NCBI RefSeq assembly: GCF_023502395.1
Contig: NZ_JAMFMB010000007.1
Location: forward strand, 62,001 to 126,000
Source of the DNA: Ruegeria spongiae
GTDB lineage: Bacteria > Pseudomonadota > Alphaproteobacteria > Rhodobacterales > Rhodobacteraceae
Length of the DNA: 64,000 nucleotides
Direction: 5' to 3'
A model generated the notes under the pieces. It was not told the DNA's origin, ran no database searches, and saw nothing but the letters and a program-made list of their open reading frames with translations. The position numbers and the translations under genes were made by a program. How positions within the stretch are numbered: position 1 is the first letter of the stretch; every line of letters starts with the position of its first letter. Below, in pieces: positions 32,552 to 39,620 of the stretch.

Positions 32552-32962
32552 ATGGCAAACACCATGCAATTCGACCTCGTCAGCCCGGAACGGAGCCTTG
32601 CTTCGTTCCCGGTCAGCGCAGTCCAGATTCCCGGCGCGGACGGGGACATGACGGCGATGCCCGATCATGCCCCAACCATCACCACGCTGCGACCCGGTAT
32701 CCTGAAGGCTGAAGGGCCCGATGGCAGTGCCGAGTTTCTGGTGACTGGCGGGTTTGCCCAGATCAACGCGGACGCCATGTCGGTTCTGGCCGAAAAGGCG
32801 ATCCCGGTGGGCGAAGTGACCCGGGCGCATCTGGACGACATGATTGCCGAGGCCCGCGCCTCGCATCAAAGCGCTGTCGATCAGGGCCAACACACCATCG
32901 TGGACGATGCGGCCAAGCTGCTGGCCGATATGGAAGCCTTGGACACCCATATGAGCCTGTGA
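32552..32962 (+). CDS. atpC: F1F0 ATP synthase epsilon subunit
   Basis: 136 residues. Rotor subunit with an N-terminal beta sandwich ([35 protein letters not shown] region split over residues 5-45) and a C-terminal helical part. Last gene of the F1 operon; an intrinsic terminator follows 27 bases later. Confidence 0.95.
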   Translation: MANTMQFDLVSPERSLASFPVSAVQIPGADGDMTAMPDHAPTITTLRPGILKAEGPDGSAEFLVTGGFAQINADAMSVLAEKAIPVGEVTRAHLDDMIAEARASHQSAVDQGQHTIVDDAAKLLADMEALDTHMSL

Positions 32963-32989
32963 TGCTGGCTTTGCGTATTGTCTGAATGT

Positions 32990-33018
32990 GGTCGGCCTCT
33001 TGCGGGGCCGGCCTTTTT
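32990..33018 (+). terminator. Terminator of the atpHAGDC operon
   Basis: GGTCGGCC (32990-32997) pairs with GGCCGGCC (33006-33013) over 8 bp including one G-U, 8-base loop, followed by TTTTT (33014-33018). Confidence 0.88.
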
Positions 33019-33082
33019 ATTTCCATGTAATTGACGATTTCCGTCTTTAGTGTCCAACGGACGCAGTAATTCAGTTGACGTG

Positions 33083-33433
33083 ATGCAGATTTTTTCAACC
33101 CATCCGGTGGGGATCGAGCAAGGTGAGCTTGGCCTGTTCTCGGATTTCGAGAATGGCGGCGAAATGTGGACCGGCAATGGCCCGCGTGAGCGCCGTGCAA
33201 AGGTTCAGTTTCGCGAGCCGTTCCGAACCGCGCCTGCCGTTCAACTCAGCATGTCTCTTTGGGATTTCGATACCGGTTCGGCGATCCGGGCCGAGTTGAA
33301 AGCCGAAAATGTCACCGAACACGGGTTCGATGCAGTGTTCAGGACCTGGGCCGATACCCGCGTCGCGCGCCTGCGGGTGGCTTGGACCGCGATCGGCGAC
33401 GTGCCGCATGATGATGACTGGGAGGTCTATTGA
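33083..33433 (+). CDS. H-type lectin domain protein
   Basis: 116 residues from ATG 33083. Nearly the whole protein is one H-type lectin (discoidin/Helix pomatia agglutinin-like) domain: GLFSDFENGGEMWTGNG, then VQFREPFRTAPAVQLSMSLWDFD, and a final LRVAWTAIG strand. H-type lectins bind N-acetylgalactosamine-type sugars in animals; the bacterial ligands are mostly unknown. No signal peptide is visible, so it may be cytoplasmic or exported by a leaderless route. It sits directly after the ATP synthase terminator. Confidence 0.8.
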   Translation: MQIFSTHPVGIEQGELGLFSDFENGGEMWTGNGPRERRAKVQFREPFRTAPAVQLSMSLWDFDTGSAIRAELKAENVTEHGFDAVFRTWADTRVARLRVAWTAIGDVPHDDDWEVY

Positions 33434-33494
33434 CACCCCGCTGCCGGTTCGCTTGTCCTTGAGCGAGTTCTGGCCCAGGCAAGAGGCTGCAAAA

Positions 33495-33992
33495 GTGCAA
33501 ACCGGCGATATTCTGATCCGGCCTGCCAGTGCTGATGATTTTGACGTGCTGTGCGATTTGGTGCGGCAACTTTATGATTACTATTGGCCGGGGCAAGCGG
33601 ATACCGCAGACAAAGCCCGCGCAGCCACGCAGCGGCTCGTGTTTGGACCGACGGGCTGCACCACCGTGATCGCATGGGTTGGCGAGCTGCCCGGCGGGTT
33701 TGCGACCTATGCTGTGCTGCAACCATCGGTGACGGAGCATGGTACCTTCTTCATGAAAGACCTGTTCGTGGCCGATTGCACCCGTGGCAGGGGGCTGGGC
33801 GAGCAGATTATGCGGTATCTTGCCCGCCTTGCGGTGGAACTGGGCTGCCGCCGCATTGACTGGACCGCGGAAACCGATAATCCGCAGGCAATCCGGTTCT
33901 ACGACCGCCTCGGTGCTGAAAGGGTGGCAGAGAAGACCTATTTCAGGTTGCACGGAGCGGAGCTTGAACGTTTCTCAAGCGCGCGTGAGTGA
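33495..33992 (+). CDS. GNAT family N-acetyltransferase
   Basis: 165 residues from GTG 33495, 8 bases after AAGAGG; the open frame goes further upstream, so an earlier start cannot be excluded. GNAT fold with the acetyl-CoA loop RGRGLGEQ near residue 95, preceded by MKDLFVADCTRG, and the C-terminal TDNPQAIRFYDRLGAE motif. It probably acetylates an amine of a small molecule or protein; the substrate is unknown. Confidence 0.85.
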   Translation: MQTGDILIRPASADDFDVLCDLVRQLYDYYWPGQADTADKARAATQRLVFGPTGCTTVIAWVGELPGGFATYAVLQPSVTEHGTFFMKDLFVADCTRGRGLGEQIMRYLARLAVELGCRRIDWTAETDNPQAIRFYDRLGAERVAEKTYFRLHGAELERFSSARE

Positions 33993-34030
33993 TCAGCCGC
34001 TCGGGCACGCATTCACCGACGGTCGCTCAG

Positions 34031-34051
34031 CCGGGGTTTGTTCAGCCCCGG
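34031..34051. terminator. Hairpin at the 3' end of the response regulator operon
   Basis: CCGGGG (34031-34036) and CCCCGG (34046-34051), 9-base loop. It overlaps the micropeptide stop and lies between converging transcripts. No T-run on either strand, so weak evidence for termination. Confidence 0.35.
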
Positions 34052-34185
34052 TCCAGCAGGGATGGGGCCGTCAGCCCCACCTGTTGGCGGGCGCGATTGC
34101 GCCGGATGTTGCGTGCCCGCATGCGGATTTGCCCGTATAGTGCCAGTGCAATTGTTGCCATTGCTGCCAGAAACACCTCAATCAT
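34042..34185 (-). CDS. 47-residue membrane micropeptide downstream of the response regulator
   Basis: ATG at 34185, TGA at 34044-34042. The start is 3 bases after the response regulator stop and a GAGG lies just before it, so translation is probably coupled. Residues 3-17 (EVFLAAMATIALALY) form one likely membrane helix, followed by a strongly basic stretch (QIRMRARNIRRNRARQQ). An N-out or N-in anchor with a basic cytoplasmic tail is plausible. No family recognised. A hairpin overlaps its 3' end. Confidence 0.55.
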   Translation of the reverse strand: MIEVFLAAMATIALALYGQIRMRARNIRRNRARQQVGLTAPSLLDRG

Positions 34186-34188
34186 GCC

Positions 34189-34908
34189 TCATATCGCCTT
34201 TCTGTCCTGTAAGCGTTGTTGAACCAGCCCGGCCAGCCGCGCTGCGTCGCTGGTAACCGGCGCGCCACGGGCGCGCGAACGGGCCAGCCGCTCTGCCGCA
34301 TCGACCAGCGCGGTATCTTTGACGCTATGGGCCACGCCCCGCACGAACTGCGCCACATAGTCCAGCATCTTGTCATCGGCTTCATCGGTCATCACGGTCG
34401 CGGCATGGGCCATGTCATCGTGATAGGCGACGCGGTCGGGTTCGACCATTTCGTCGCTGATCGACACCAGCGGCGGATAGTGCCTGTCCGTCGGCATGCG
34501 CGACAGCACCGCATTCTGGAAAGCGGCCAGAGAATGCACCGGCTTGGCAAGAAACCCGTCAGCCCCGGCGGCGAGCGCCAATTCTTCGCCTTGATCATCG
34601 CCCGAGATACCCAGAATCACCGGCACGCGCGGCACCGACACCGCCAGTTCCGCAATCAGGTCGGCCCCCGATCCGTCCGGCAGCCCCATATCGACGATCA
34701 GGCAGGACGGGCGATAGGCCCGCAAATGGCGCCGCGCCGATTTCAGATTGTCGGCCCGCCTGATGCGCGCACCGCTGCGCAGGCAGAGCAGGCGCATCGC
34801 CTCGCAGGCATAGCGGCTGTCCTCGACAACCAGAATGGTCAGACCCAGCAGCGGCCGGTCGGTGGTGGGCGTGACATGGGCGGTGGCGAAGGGATCCGAA
34901 TCGTCCAT
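34189..34908 (-). CDS. Response regulator with receiver domain and unknown C-terminal region
   Basis: 239 residues from MDDSDPF. Receiver domain at about 22-135: Asp30 acidic pocket, Asp73 phospho-acceptor (LIVDMGLPDG), Ser102 in the Thr/Ser switch position and Lys122 (LAKPV). The remaining 100 residues are helical and match no output domain I know; there is no HTH or GGDEF and no clear Hpt histidine. It may signal by protein contact, perhaps with the micropeptide that follows. A CtrA-like site lies 50-60 bases upstream. No histidine kinase is nearby. Confidence 0.85.
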   Translation of the reverse strand: MDDSDPFATAHVTPTTDRPLLGLTILVVEDSRYACEAMRLLCLRSGARIRRADNLKSARRHLRAYRPSCLIVDMGLPDGSGADLIAELAVSVPRVPVILGISGDDQGEELALAAGADGFLAKPVHSLAAFQNAVLSRMPTDRHYPPLVSISDEMVEPDRVAYHDDMAHAATVMTDEADDKMLDYVAQFVRGVAHSVKDTALVDAAERLARSRARGAPVTSDAARLAGLVQQRLQDRKAI

Positions 34909-34954
34909 GATAAAACTCCTCTCAGCAGACCCGCCCAACGCTAGGTCATGGTGG

Positions 34955-34969
34955 CTAACGCGGAGTTAA
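34955..34969 (-). promoter_or_regulatory. CtrA-like site upstream of the response regulator
   Basis: Minus strand TTAA-CTCCGCG-TTAG, one mismatch from the CtrA consensus TTAA-N7-TTAA, at the distance expected of a promoter element (about 50 bases before the ATG). A single near-match in a short gap, so tentative. Confidence 0.3.
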
Positions 34970-35045
34970 TGCCGCACCGGACGCTCTTGCCCTTTTGCGC
35001 GGTGCGTGATCAAAGCCGTCCGACCGAGCAATGAGGAGACCCGCC

Positions 35046-35450
35046 ATGATTGGCCGACTGAACCATGTAGCCATCGCCGTTCCGGATCTGGAGGCCGCGT
35101 CCGAGCAGTATCGCAATGCTCTGGGGGCAAAGGTCGGTGCGCCGCAGGACGAGCCCGATCACGGCGTCACGGTGGTGTTCATCGAATTGCCCAACACCAA
35201 GATTGAACTGCTCTATCCGATGGGCGAGGACAGCCCGATCAACGGGTTTCTGGAAAAGAACCCGGCGGGCGGTATCCACCATGTCTGCTATGAGGTTGAG
35301 GACATCATTGCCGCGCGCGACCACCTGAAAGAGACCGGCGCGCGGGTGCTGGGCTCAGGCGAGCCCAAGATCGGTGCTCATGGCAAGCCGGTTCTGTTCC
35401 TGCATCCCAAGGACTTCAACGGCTGTCTGGTGGAACTGGAACAGGTCTGA
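35046..35450 (+). CDS. mce: Methylmalonyl-CoA epimerase
   Basis: 134 residues from ATG 35046, preceded by GAGGAG. A glyoxalase/bleomycin-type VOC fold of two modules. Candidate metal ligands are His7 (RLNHVAIAV), His79 (GIHHVCYEV) and Glu130 (CLVELEQV). It interconverts (R)- and (S)-methylmalonyl-CoA in propionyl-CoA use. A DUF1467 gene follows, a linkage conserved in alphaproteobacteria as far as I recall. Confidence 0.93.
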   Translation: MIGRLNHVAIAVPDLEAASEQYRNALGAKVGAPQDEPDHGVTVVFIELPNTKIELLYPMGEDSPINGFLEKNPAGGIHHVCYEVEDIIAARDHLKETGARVLGSGEPKIGAHGKPVLFLHPKDFNGCLVELEQV

Positions 35451-35490
35451 GCCTGACACGGGCACACCCAACGCGAAAGGACGCAGCGAC

Positions 35491-35766
35491 ATGGGCATCA
35501 CATCCGGCATCGTGCTTTATGCGGTGATCTGGTTCATGACCTTCCTCGTCGTGCTGCCGATCCGCATCAAGACGCAAGGAGATCTGGGTGAGATCGTTCC
35601 GGGTACCCATTCGGGTGCGCCGGAACATCACCACCTCAGGAAAAAGGCCTGGATCACCACCGCCGTGGCCGCGATCCTGTGGGTGATCATCGCCGCGATC
35701 ATCCTGTCCGGCGTCATCAGCGTCAGCGATTTCGACTGGACCGAAAGCCTGCCGCCGGTTCAGTGA
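35491..35766 (+). CDS. DUF1467 family small membrane protein
   Basis: 91 residues with two membrane helices (about 4-22 and 55-77) separated by the family signature LPIRIKTQGD and VPGTHSGAPEHHHLRKKAW. The function is unknown. It is 40 bases after mce and ends at an intrinsic terminator, so the two genes form one unit. Confidence 0.9.
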   Translation: MGITSGIVLYAVIWFMTFLVVLPIRIKTQGDLGEIVPGTHSGAPEHHHLRKKAWITTAVAAILWVIIAAIILSGVISVSDFDWTESLPPVQ

Positions 35767-35770
35767 CTGC

Positions 35771-35789
35771 ACCCGCCTCAGCGGGTTTT
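35771..35789 (+). terminator. Terminator of mce-DUF1467
   Basis: ACCCGC (35771-35776), CTCA loop, GCGGGT (35781-35786) and TTT. The hairpin overlaps the last codons of the opposing EI24 gene. Confidence 0.7.
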
Positions 35790-36473
35790 GTTAAGTGCGT
35801 GATAGATATGGGTGAAGGTTGCAGCCCCCAGAACCGGGATCAGCAGATTCACCAGCGGCACCGACAAGGGGATCGCCATCAGCGTCCCGGCCAGCCAGAT
35901 CGTACCGGTATGGCGCGCACGCAGTTCATAGGCTTTCTCACGGCCCAGCCTGCGCATTGCGGCCAGCGTGAAATACTCGCGCCCCAGAAGGAACCCGTTC
36001 AGCCCCCAGAATATGAAGGGCGCCAAGGGCGTGAAGATGACGTAGAGGATCAGCGCCAGGATGTTGGCGACGATCAGGATGCCCATGAAGCTCAGCGAAT
36101 CGCGGATCGCCTCCGAGACAGGAACGGCGGACACCCGGGGCAGGGTGGGGTAGTGCCTGTCCTCGACCGCCTGCGCCACCTCGTCGAGGAACAGCGAGGT
36201 GATGGCCGAGGCAACGGGTACCATAAGGAACACCGGAAGGATCAGCACCAACACGATGCCGGAATAATTCAGCACGTCATTCAGCCAGGGAACGGCACCA
36301 ATGAACGGCAGCGAGATTTCGCTGCCCGACAGCCAGTTGATCAGCCAGATCGCGGCGATACAGGCAGCGATCAGCAGGGCGATGGTCAGGCCGACCCCGC
36401 GCAATAGCACGCCCCGGAACCTGGGATCGCCGATCTGACCCAATGCCAGAAAGAATGCATTCAGGATCATCAT
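35778..36473 (-). CDS. EI24 domain (CysZ-like) membrane protein
   Basis: 231 residues from ATG 36473, which overlaps the nitroreductase stop as ATGA; an upstream in-frame ATG at 36485 is possible. Four or more hydrophobic segments (about 27-48, 68-100, 128-160, 190-215) match the EI24/CysZ family. CysZ of enterobacteria imports sulfate for cysteine synthesis; nothing here confirms that. Coupled to the nitroreductase. Confidence 0.85.
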   Translation of the reverse strand: MMILNAFFLALGQIGDPRFRGVLLRGVGLTIALLIAACIAAIWLINWLSGSEISLPFIGAVPWLNDVLNYSGIVLVLILPVFLMVPVASAITSLFLDEVAQAVEDRHYPTLPRVSAVPVSEAIRDSLSFMGILIVANILALILYVIFTPLAPFIFWGLNGFLLGREYFTLAAMRRLGREKAYELRARHTGTIWLAGTLMAIPLSVPLVNLLIPVLGAATFTHIYHALNKTR

Positions 36474-37048
36474 TGCGACATCCATTCGGTGATTACATCC
36501 AGATCCGGGCGCGGGCGCTCTGGCGGCTTGCTGCCTTCGGTCGCGATATGGATGAAACCCGCGATGCCCTCGTGCTCTGCCAGCCCCAGACCGTCCTCAC
36601 AGAACCTGCGATCATGCGCGGGCCATCCGCTGAGCCAGTTGGCTCCCCAGCCCGAGGCCAGCGCCGCGTTGAGCAGCGCCAGGCAGACTGCACCGGCGGA
36701 ATAGCTCTGTTCGATGGCGGGAATTTTCTCTGACGGTTTCTGCACCTCGATCACCGCCACCGCTAGAATACCCTGATCGAACTGGCTGCGGCCTTTGGCG
36801 ATGTCTTCGTCCGATTTGCCCAGAGCGCGCCCCCGGCTCTCAGCCAGAGCGGCAAGCCGGGGCATCGCGCCCTGCTCCAGCACGATGAAACGCCACGGCT
36901 CCAGTTTGCCGTGATCGGGGCTGCGCGCGGCGGCGGTCAGCAACGGCAGCAGCGCCGCGTGCGTGGGTGCCGGGGCGATCAGCGTTTTGGCCGGGCGCGA
37001 GCGGCGGGATTGCAGGAAATCAAGGGCGGTCTGATCGTTCGGGGGCAT
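36470..37048 (-). CDS. Nitroreductase family protein
   Basis: 192 residues of the FMN-dependent nitroreductase fold, YdjA-like small type: RRSRPAKTLIAPAP near the start, ARSPDHGKLEPWRFIVL (41-58) for FMN binding and GWGANWLSG near residue 135. It probably reduces nitro compounds or quinones with NAD(P)H. A 19-base palindrome (37049-37067) abuts the start codon and encloses the ribosome-binding site. First gene of an operon with the EI24 gene. Confidence 0.88.
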   Translation of the reverse strand: MPPNDQTALDFLQSRRSRPAKTLIAPAPTHAALLPLLTAAARSPDHGKLEPWRFIVLEQGAMPRLAALAESRGRALGKSDEDIAKGRSQFDQGILAVAVIEVQKPSEKIPAIEQSYSAGAVCLALLNAALASGWGANWLSGWPAHDRRFCEDGLGLAEHEGIAGFIHIATEGSKPPERPRPDLDVITEWMSQ

Positions 37049-37067
37049 ATGTAAACTCTTTTTACAT
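37049..37067 (-). promoter_or_regulatory. Perfect palindrome enclosing the nitroreductase ribosome-binding site
   Basis: ATGTAAA-CTCTT-TTTACAT on the plus strand, with 7-base perfect arms. On the mRNA strand the AAGAG Shine-Dalgarno overlaps the loop and the 3' arm ends directly before ATG. It could be a TetR/MarR-type operator or a translation-controlling hairpin. Confidence 0.55.
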
Positions 37068-37175
37068 CGGTTTCTGCTATCTCGGCTACGAGGCGTCCGG
37101 TTTCAAGGGCCATATGGCCGCATCTGCGGGAAAATCTGCTGGTCCTGCCCTCTTAACCGCGAGAGAGTGCGGGTC

Positions 37176-37454
37176 ATGGGAAAACCCAAAGCCAAAGATC
37201 TGGCCGATCTGCGGGGTCTGGCGATACCGGGCGCAGAGATCAATCTGCGCGTCACACCCAAGGCGGCGCGCAACAGTCTGGTACGCCGGGATGGGGCGGT
37301 GCGGGTGACGGTGACCGACCCGCCCGCTGACGGGCGCGCCAATGACGCGGTACGCGCACTGCTGGCCAAGGCCATGGGCGTTGCGCCAAGCCACCTGACG
37401 CTGATCCGCGGCCAGAGTGCGCGGGACAAGACCTTTCGCTATGATGGTGGCTGA
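37176..37454 (+). CDS. DUF167 (YggU) family protein
   Basis: 92 residues from ATG 37176 (MGKPKAKDL). The DUF167 signature is complete: LRVTPKAARNSL, DPPADGRANDAVRALLAKAMGV and LIRGQSARDKTF. Small alpha/beta fold, function unknown. It overlaps the convergent small hypothetical gene by 16 bases. Confidence 0.9.
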   Translation: MGKPKAKDLADLRGLAIPGAEINLRVTPKAARNSLVRRDGAVRVTVTDPPADGRANDAVRALLAKAMGVAPSHLTLIRGQSARDKTFRYDGG

Positions 37455-37693
37455 CCGCGTGGAGCTTCGCGCATCTGATAGACGCCTTCGGGCAGATCAA
37501 GGGCTGCGGCCAGATCGCGCAATTGCTCGGGCGACAGGGTGATCTTCTGGACCTGGTCGGTTCGGGGATCCAACTGCTCCAGCGTGACGCATTCGGCGAA
37601 GGAGTTGATGGTCACATCCTCCAGCAGCGGCGTTTCGCCCTCATCCATCAAGGTGATGACCGTGGCGTCGAATTCGTGCTCAATGGTAAACAT
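37439..37693 (-). CDS. Conserved-looking small hypothetical protein
   Basis: 84 residues from MFTIEHEFDATVI. Hydrophilic, acidic, with a beta-rich first half and a helical SPEQLRDLAAALDLPEG segment. No signal peptide, membrane helix or recognised family. The 3' end overlaps the DUF167 gene by 16 bases; codon use looks like that of its neighbours, supporting a real gene. Confidence 0.6.
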   Translation of the reverse strand: MFTIEHEFDATVITLMDEGETPLLEDVTINSFAECVTLEQLDPRTDQVQKITLSPEQLRDLAAALDLPEGVYQMREAPRGQPPS

Positions 37694-37820
37694 GGGCTCA
37701 GAGTGACGGCGTGCGCGGCGGGTTGCAAGCAAAACAGATCGTGTTCTCAGGGGGCTGGCAGCCGGTAGGAGGACGGGCTAGGTTCCGCCACGAGCAGTAC
37801 CACCGAAAGGCCCCCCTGTT

Positions 37821-38528
37821 ATGCGCCGCCTCGTGCTATTTCTGGCCCTCAGCCTGACGGCCTGCCTTGAGTTGCCGCCCCAGACCGCTGATAGACCCCC
37901 GGCGGAAGGGACGTCCGCCCCGGTTTATTCGCCGCAGGAGGCCGCGCGCGCCTTTACCGAGGTCAGTCGCGCGGTCGCCCCTCGCGCGATCGAGGAATGC
38001 CGCCGCCGAACCCGCGATGTAAACTGCGATTTCCGCATCGTGGTCGATCCCGATCCGCGCGCGCCGGTCAACGCATTTCAGAGCGTCGATGAGGATGGCC
38101 GCCCGGTTCTCACCTTCACCGCTTCGATGATCGCAACCGTGCGCAATCCCGATGAACTGGCCTTTGTGATGGGCCACGAAGCCGCGCATCATATTCAGGG
38201 GCACCTGAACCGGCAGGCCCAGAACGCGGCTGCGGGGGCCGCGATCTTTGCCGAACTGGCCACACTTACCGGTGGCAACGAAGCCGCCGTCGAGGATGCG
38301 CAGAAAATCGGCGCCGTGGTGGGCGCCCGCAGCTATTCCAAGGAATTCGAACTTGAGGCGGATGAGTTGGGCACCATCATCACCTCCCGTGCCGGGTACA
38401 ACCCGATCGTGGGGGCCGCGTTCTTTTCGCGTCTGCCGGACCCCGGGGATCGCTTCCTCGGCACCCATCCACCCAATGCCGAACGGGTCGAGATCGTGCG
38501 CCGAACCGCCGCGCAGGTGGGGTTCTGA
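37821..38528 (+). CDS. M48 family metallopeptidase, lipoprotein
   Basis: 235 residues. Signal with lipobox LTAC (Cys15), so membrane-anchored. Zinc motif HEAAH (His119, Glu120, His123), third ligand Glu in FELEADELG near residue 182. This is the M48 architecture of BepA/LoiP-type periplasmic proteases that remove misfolded outer-membrane proteins. There is no TPR domain. Followed 1 base later by the IMPACT-domain gene. Confidence 0.9.
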   Translation: MRRLVLFLALSLTACLELPPQTADRPPAEGTSAPVYSPQEAARAFTEVSRAVAPRAIEECRRRTRDVNCDFRIVVDPDPRAPVNAFQSVDEDGRPVLTFTASMIATVRNPDELAFVMGHEAAHHIQGHLNRQAQNAAAGAAIFAELATLTGGNEAAVEDAQKIGAVVGARSYSKEFELEADELGTIITSRAGYNPIVGAAFFSRLPDPGDRFLGTHPPNAERVEIVRRTAAQVGF

Positions 38529-38529
38529 G

Positions 38530-38892
38530 GTGCCGGACCTCACCCGGCTCGGGGTGGTGCTGAGCGATCGCGGGTCGAAATATGCGGTATCGGGTGCACC
38601 GGTCGACAGCCGGGCCGGGGTGGGCGCGGTGCTGGCGGAACTGAAGTCCGACCGCGCCTATGCAAAAGCGACTCACAATACCTGGGCGGCAATCCTGCCC
38701 GGCGGGGCGCTCAAGGCTGATGATGGCGAAAGCGGCGCGGCGATGGTGATCCTGAGGATGATGGAACGCGCGGAACTGCAAGATCACGTGATCATCGTCA
38801 CCCGCTGGTATGGCGGCAAGAAGCTGGGCGGCGATCGGTTCCGGCGGGTTCAGGACGCGGTGCGCGCCTATCTCGATAAATGTGGCATTTGA
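38530..38892 (+). CDS. IMPACT/YigZ N-terminal domain protein
   Basis: 120 residues from GTG 38530, one base after the M48 stop. Only the UPF0029/IMPACT domain is present: NTWAAILPGG, DDGESGAAMVILRMME and the signature VIIVTRWYGGKKLGGDRF. YigZ usually has about 200 residues with a C-terminal DUF1949 domain, absent here. IMPACT-type domains act in translation control in eukaryotes; the bacterial role is unclear. Confidence 0.85.
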   Translation: MPDLTRLGVVLSDRGSKYAVSGAPVDSRAGVGAVLAELKSDRAYAKATHNTWAAILPGGALKADDGESGAAMVILRMMERAELQDHVIIVTRWYGGKKLGGDRFRRVQDAVRAYLDKCGI

Positions 38893-38962
38893 CCTGAATC
38901 ATATTTCGCGCAATCGGGCCGCGATAGTCTGTCCCTGGTTAGCAATGCGCGAAGGGAAGATC

Positions 38963-39214
38963 ATGCAAAGCCCGAAAGTACTGAAACGTCACGCCACTTT
39001 GGTGGACCGGATGGCCCGCGCAGTTGGGGTCGATCTTGAGGAATCAGCGCTGCGTGGGGACCTCAGATTCGATGAGATCGCCGACGCTGTGCTGGCCTGC
39101 GCCGGCTGCTCGAACCCCGTTCATTGTGAATCCTGGCTGTCTGTGAATGACAGCGCCGGGGACGCACCGGGATATTGCCGGAACACCGAATTGCTGAAAC
39201 GTCTCAGACCCTAG
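38963..39214 (+). CDS. DUF6455-like small cysteine protein
   Basis: 83 residues from ATG 38963 behind GAAGGGAAG; an in-frame ATG at 38945 is the alternative. A helical N-terminus (RHATLVDRMARAVGVDL) leads to four cysteines, Cys46, Cys49, Cys55 and Cys72, a possible metal or Fe-S site. I associate this layout with DUF6455, common in Rhodobacteraceae; function unknown. It ends one base from the convergent CDGSH gene. Confidence 0.75.
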   Translation: MQSPKVLKRHATLVDRMARAVGVDLEESALRGDLRFDEIADAVLACAGCSNPVHCESWLSVNDSAGDAPGYCRNTELLKRLRP

Positions 39215-39215
39215 C

Positions 39216-39458
39216 TCAAAGCTTGGAATGACTGCCGTCGCAAAGAGGCTTCTTATGTGAATGCTTGCAGCCGCAAAAGAACAGCTTCTTGTCGGCCTCG
39301 GCGGTGTATTTCACCGGCGCGATCGTGCTGCCCTTATGCGACCCGTCGCAAAAGGGCTGTTTTGCCGATTTCCCGCAGGCACACCAGAAATAGGTTTTCC
39401 CCTCTGTCACCTCGACCGGATAGGGCGCTTTTTGCGCAACGATAGGCGCGTCTGACAT
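39216..39458 (-). CDS. Double CDGSH iron-sulfur protein
   Basis: 80 residues with two complete mitoNEET-type sites: Cys26, Cys28, Cys37, His41 and Cys62, Cys64, Cys73, His77 (PFCDGSH and PLCDGSH). Each should bind a [2Fe-2S] cluster through three Cys and one His. The tandem arrangement in one short chain is the type 4 or MiNT-like class. Role probably in redox or iron handling; not shown. Confidence 0.93.
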   Translation of the reverse strand: MSDAPIVAQKAPYPVEVTEGKTYFWCACGKSAKQPFCDGSHKGSTIAPVKYTAEADKKLFFCGCKHSHKKPLCDGSHSKL

Positions 39459-39581
39459 GTGGCTCTCCTTGTTGGCTGATGTCTTGGCCCAAGGATAACG
39501 CGGGCCGCTGGGAATGGTAGAGCGCGCTTATCGAAGAAACTCAAAGTCTCAAGTTGGGAATTCATGACTTTTTAAACAAAT

Positions 39582-39617
39582 TGCCCCATGACAACTTAGA
39601 GCAGAGTTGTAGGGGCA
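39582..39617 (+). promoter_or_regulatory. 5' hairpin covering the Shine-Dalgarno of the next gene
   Basis: TGCCCC (39582-39587) pairs with GGGGCA (39612-39617) and ACAACT (39591-39596) with AGTTGT (39605-39610): 12 pairs, a small internal bulge and an 8-base loop. The GGGG Shine-Dalgarno, 5 bases before ATG 39621, lies in the 3' arm. Possible translation switch. Confidence 0.5.
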
Positions 39618-39620
39618 GTT

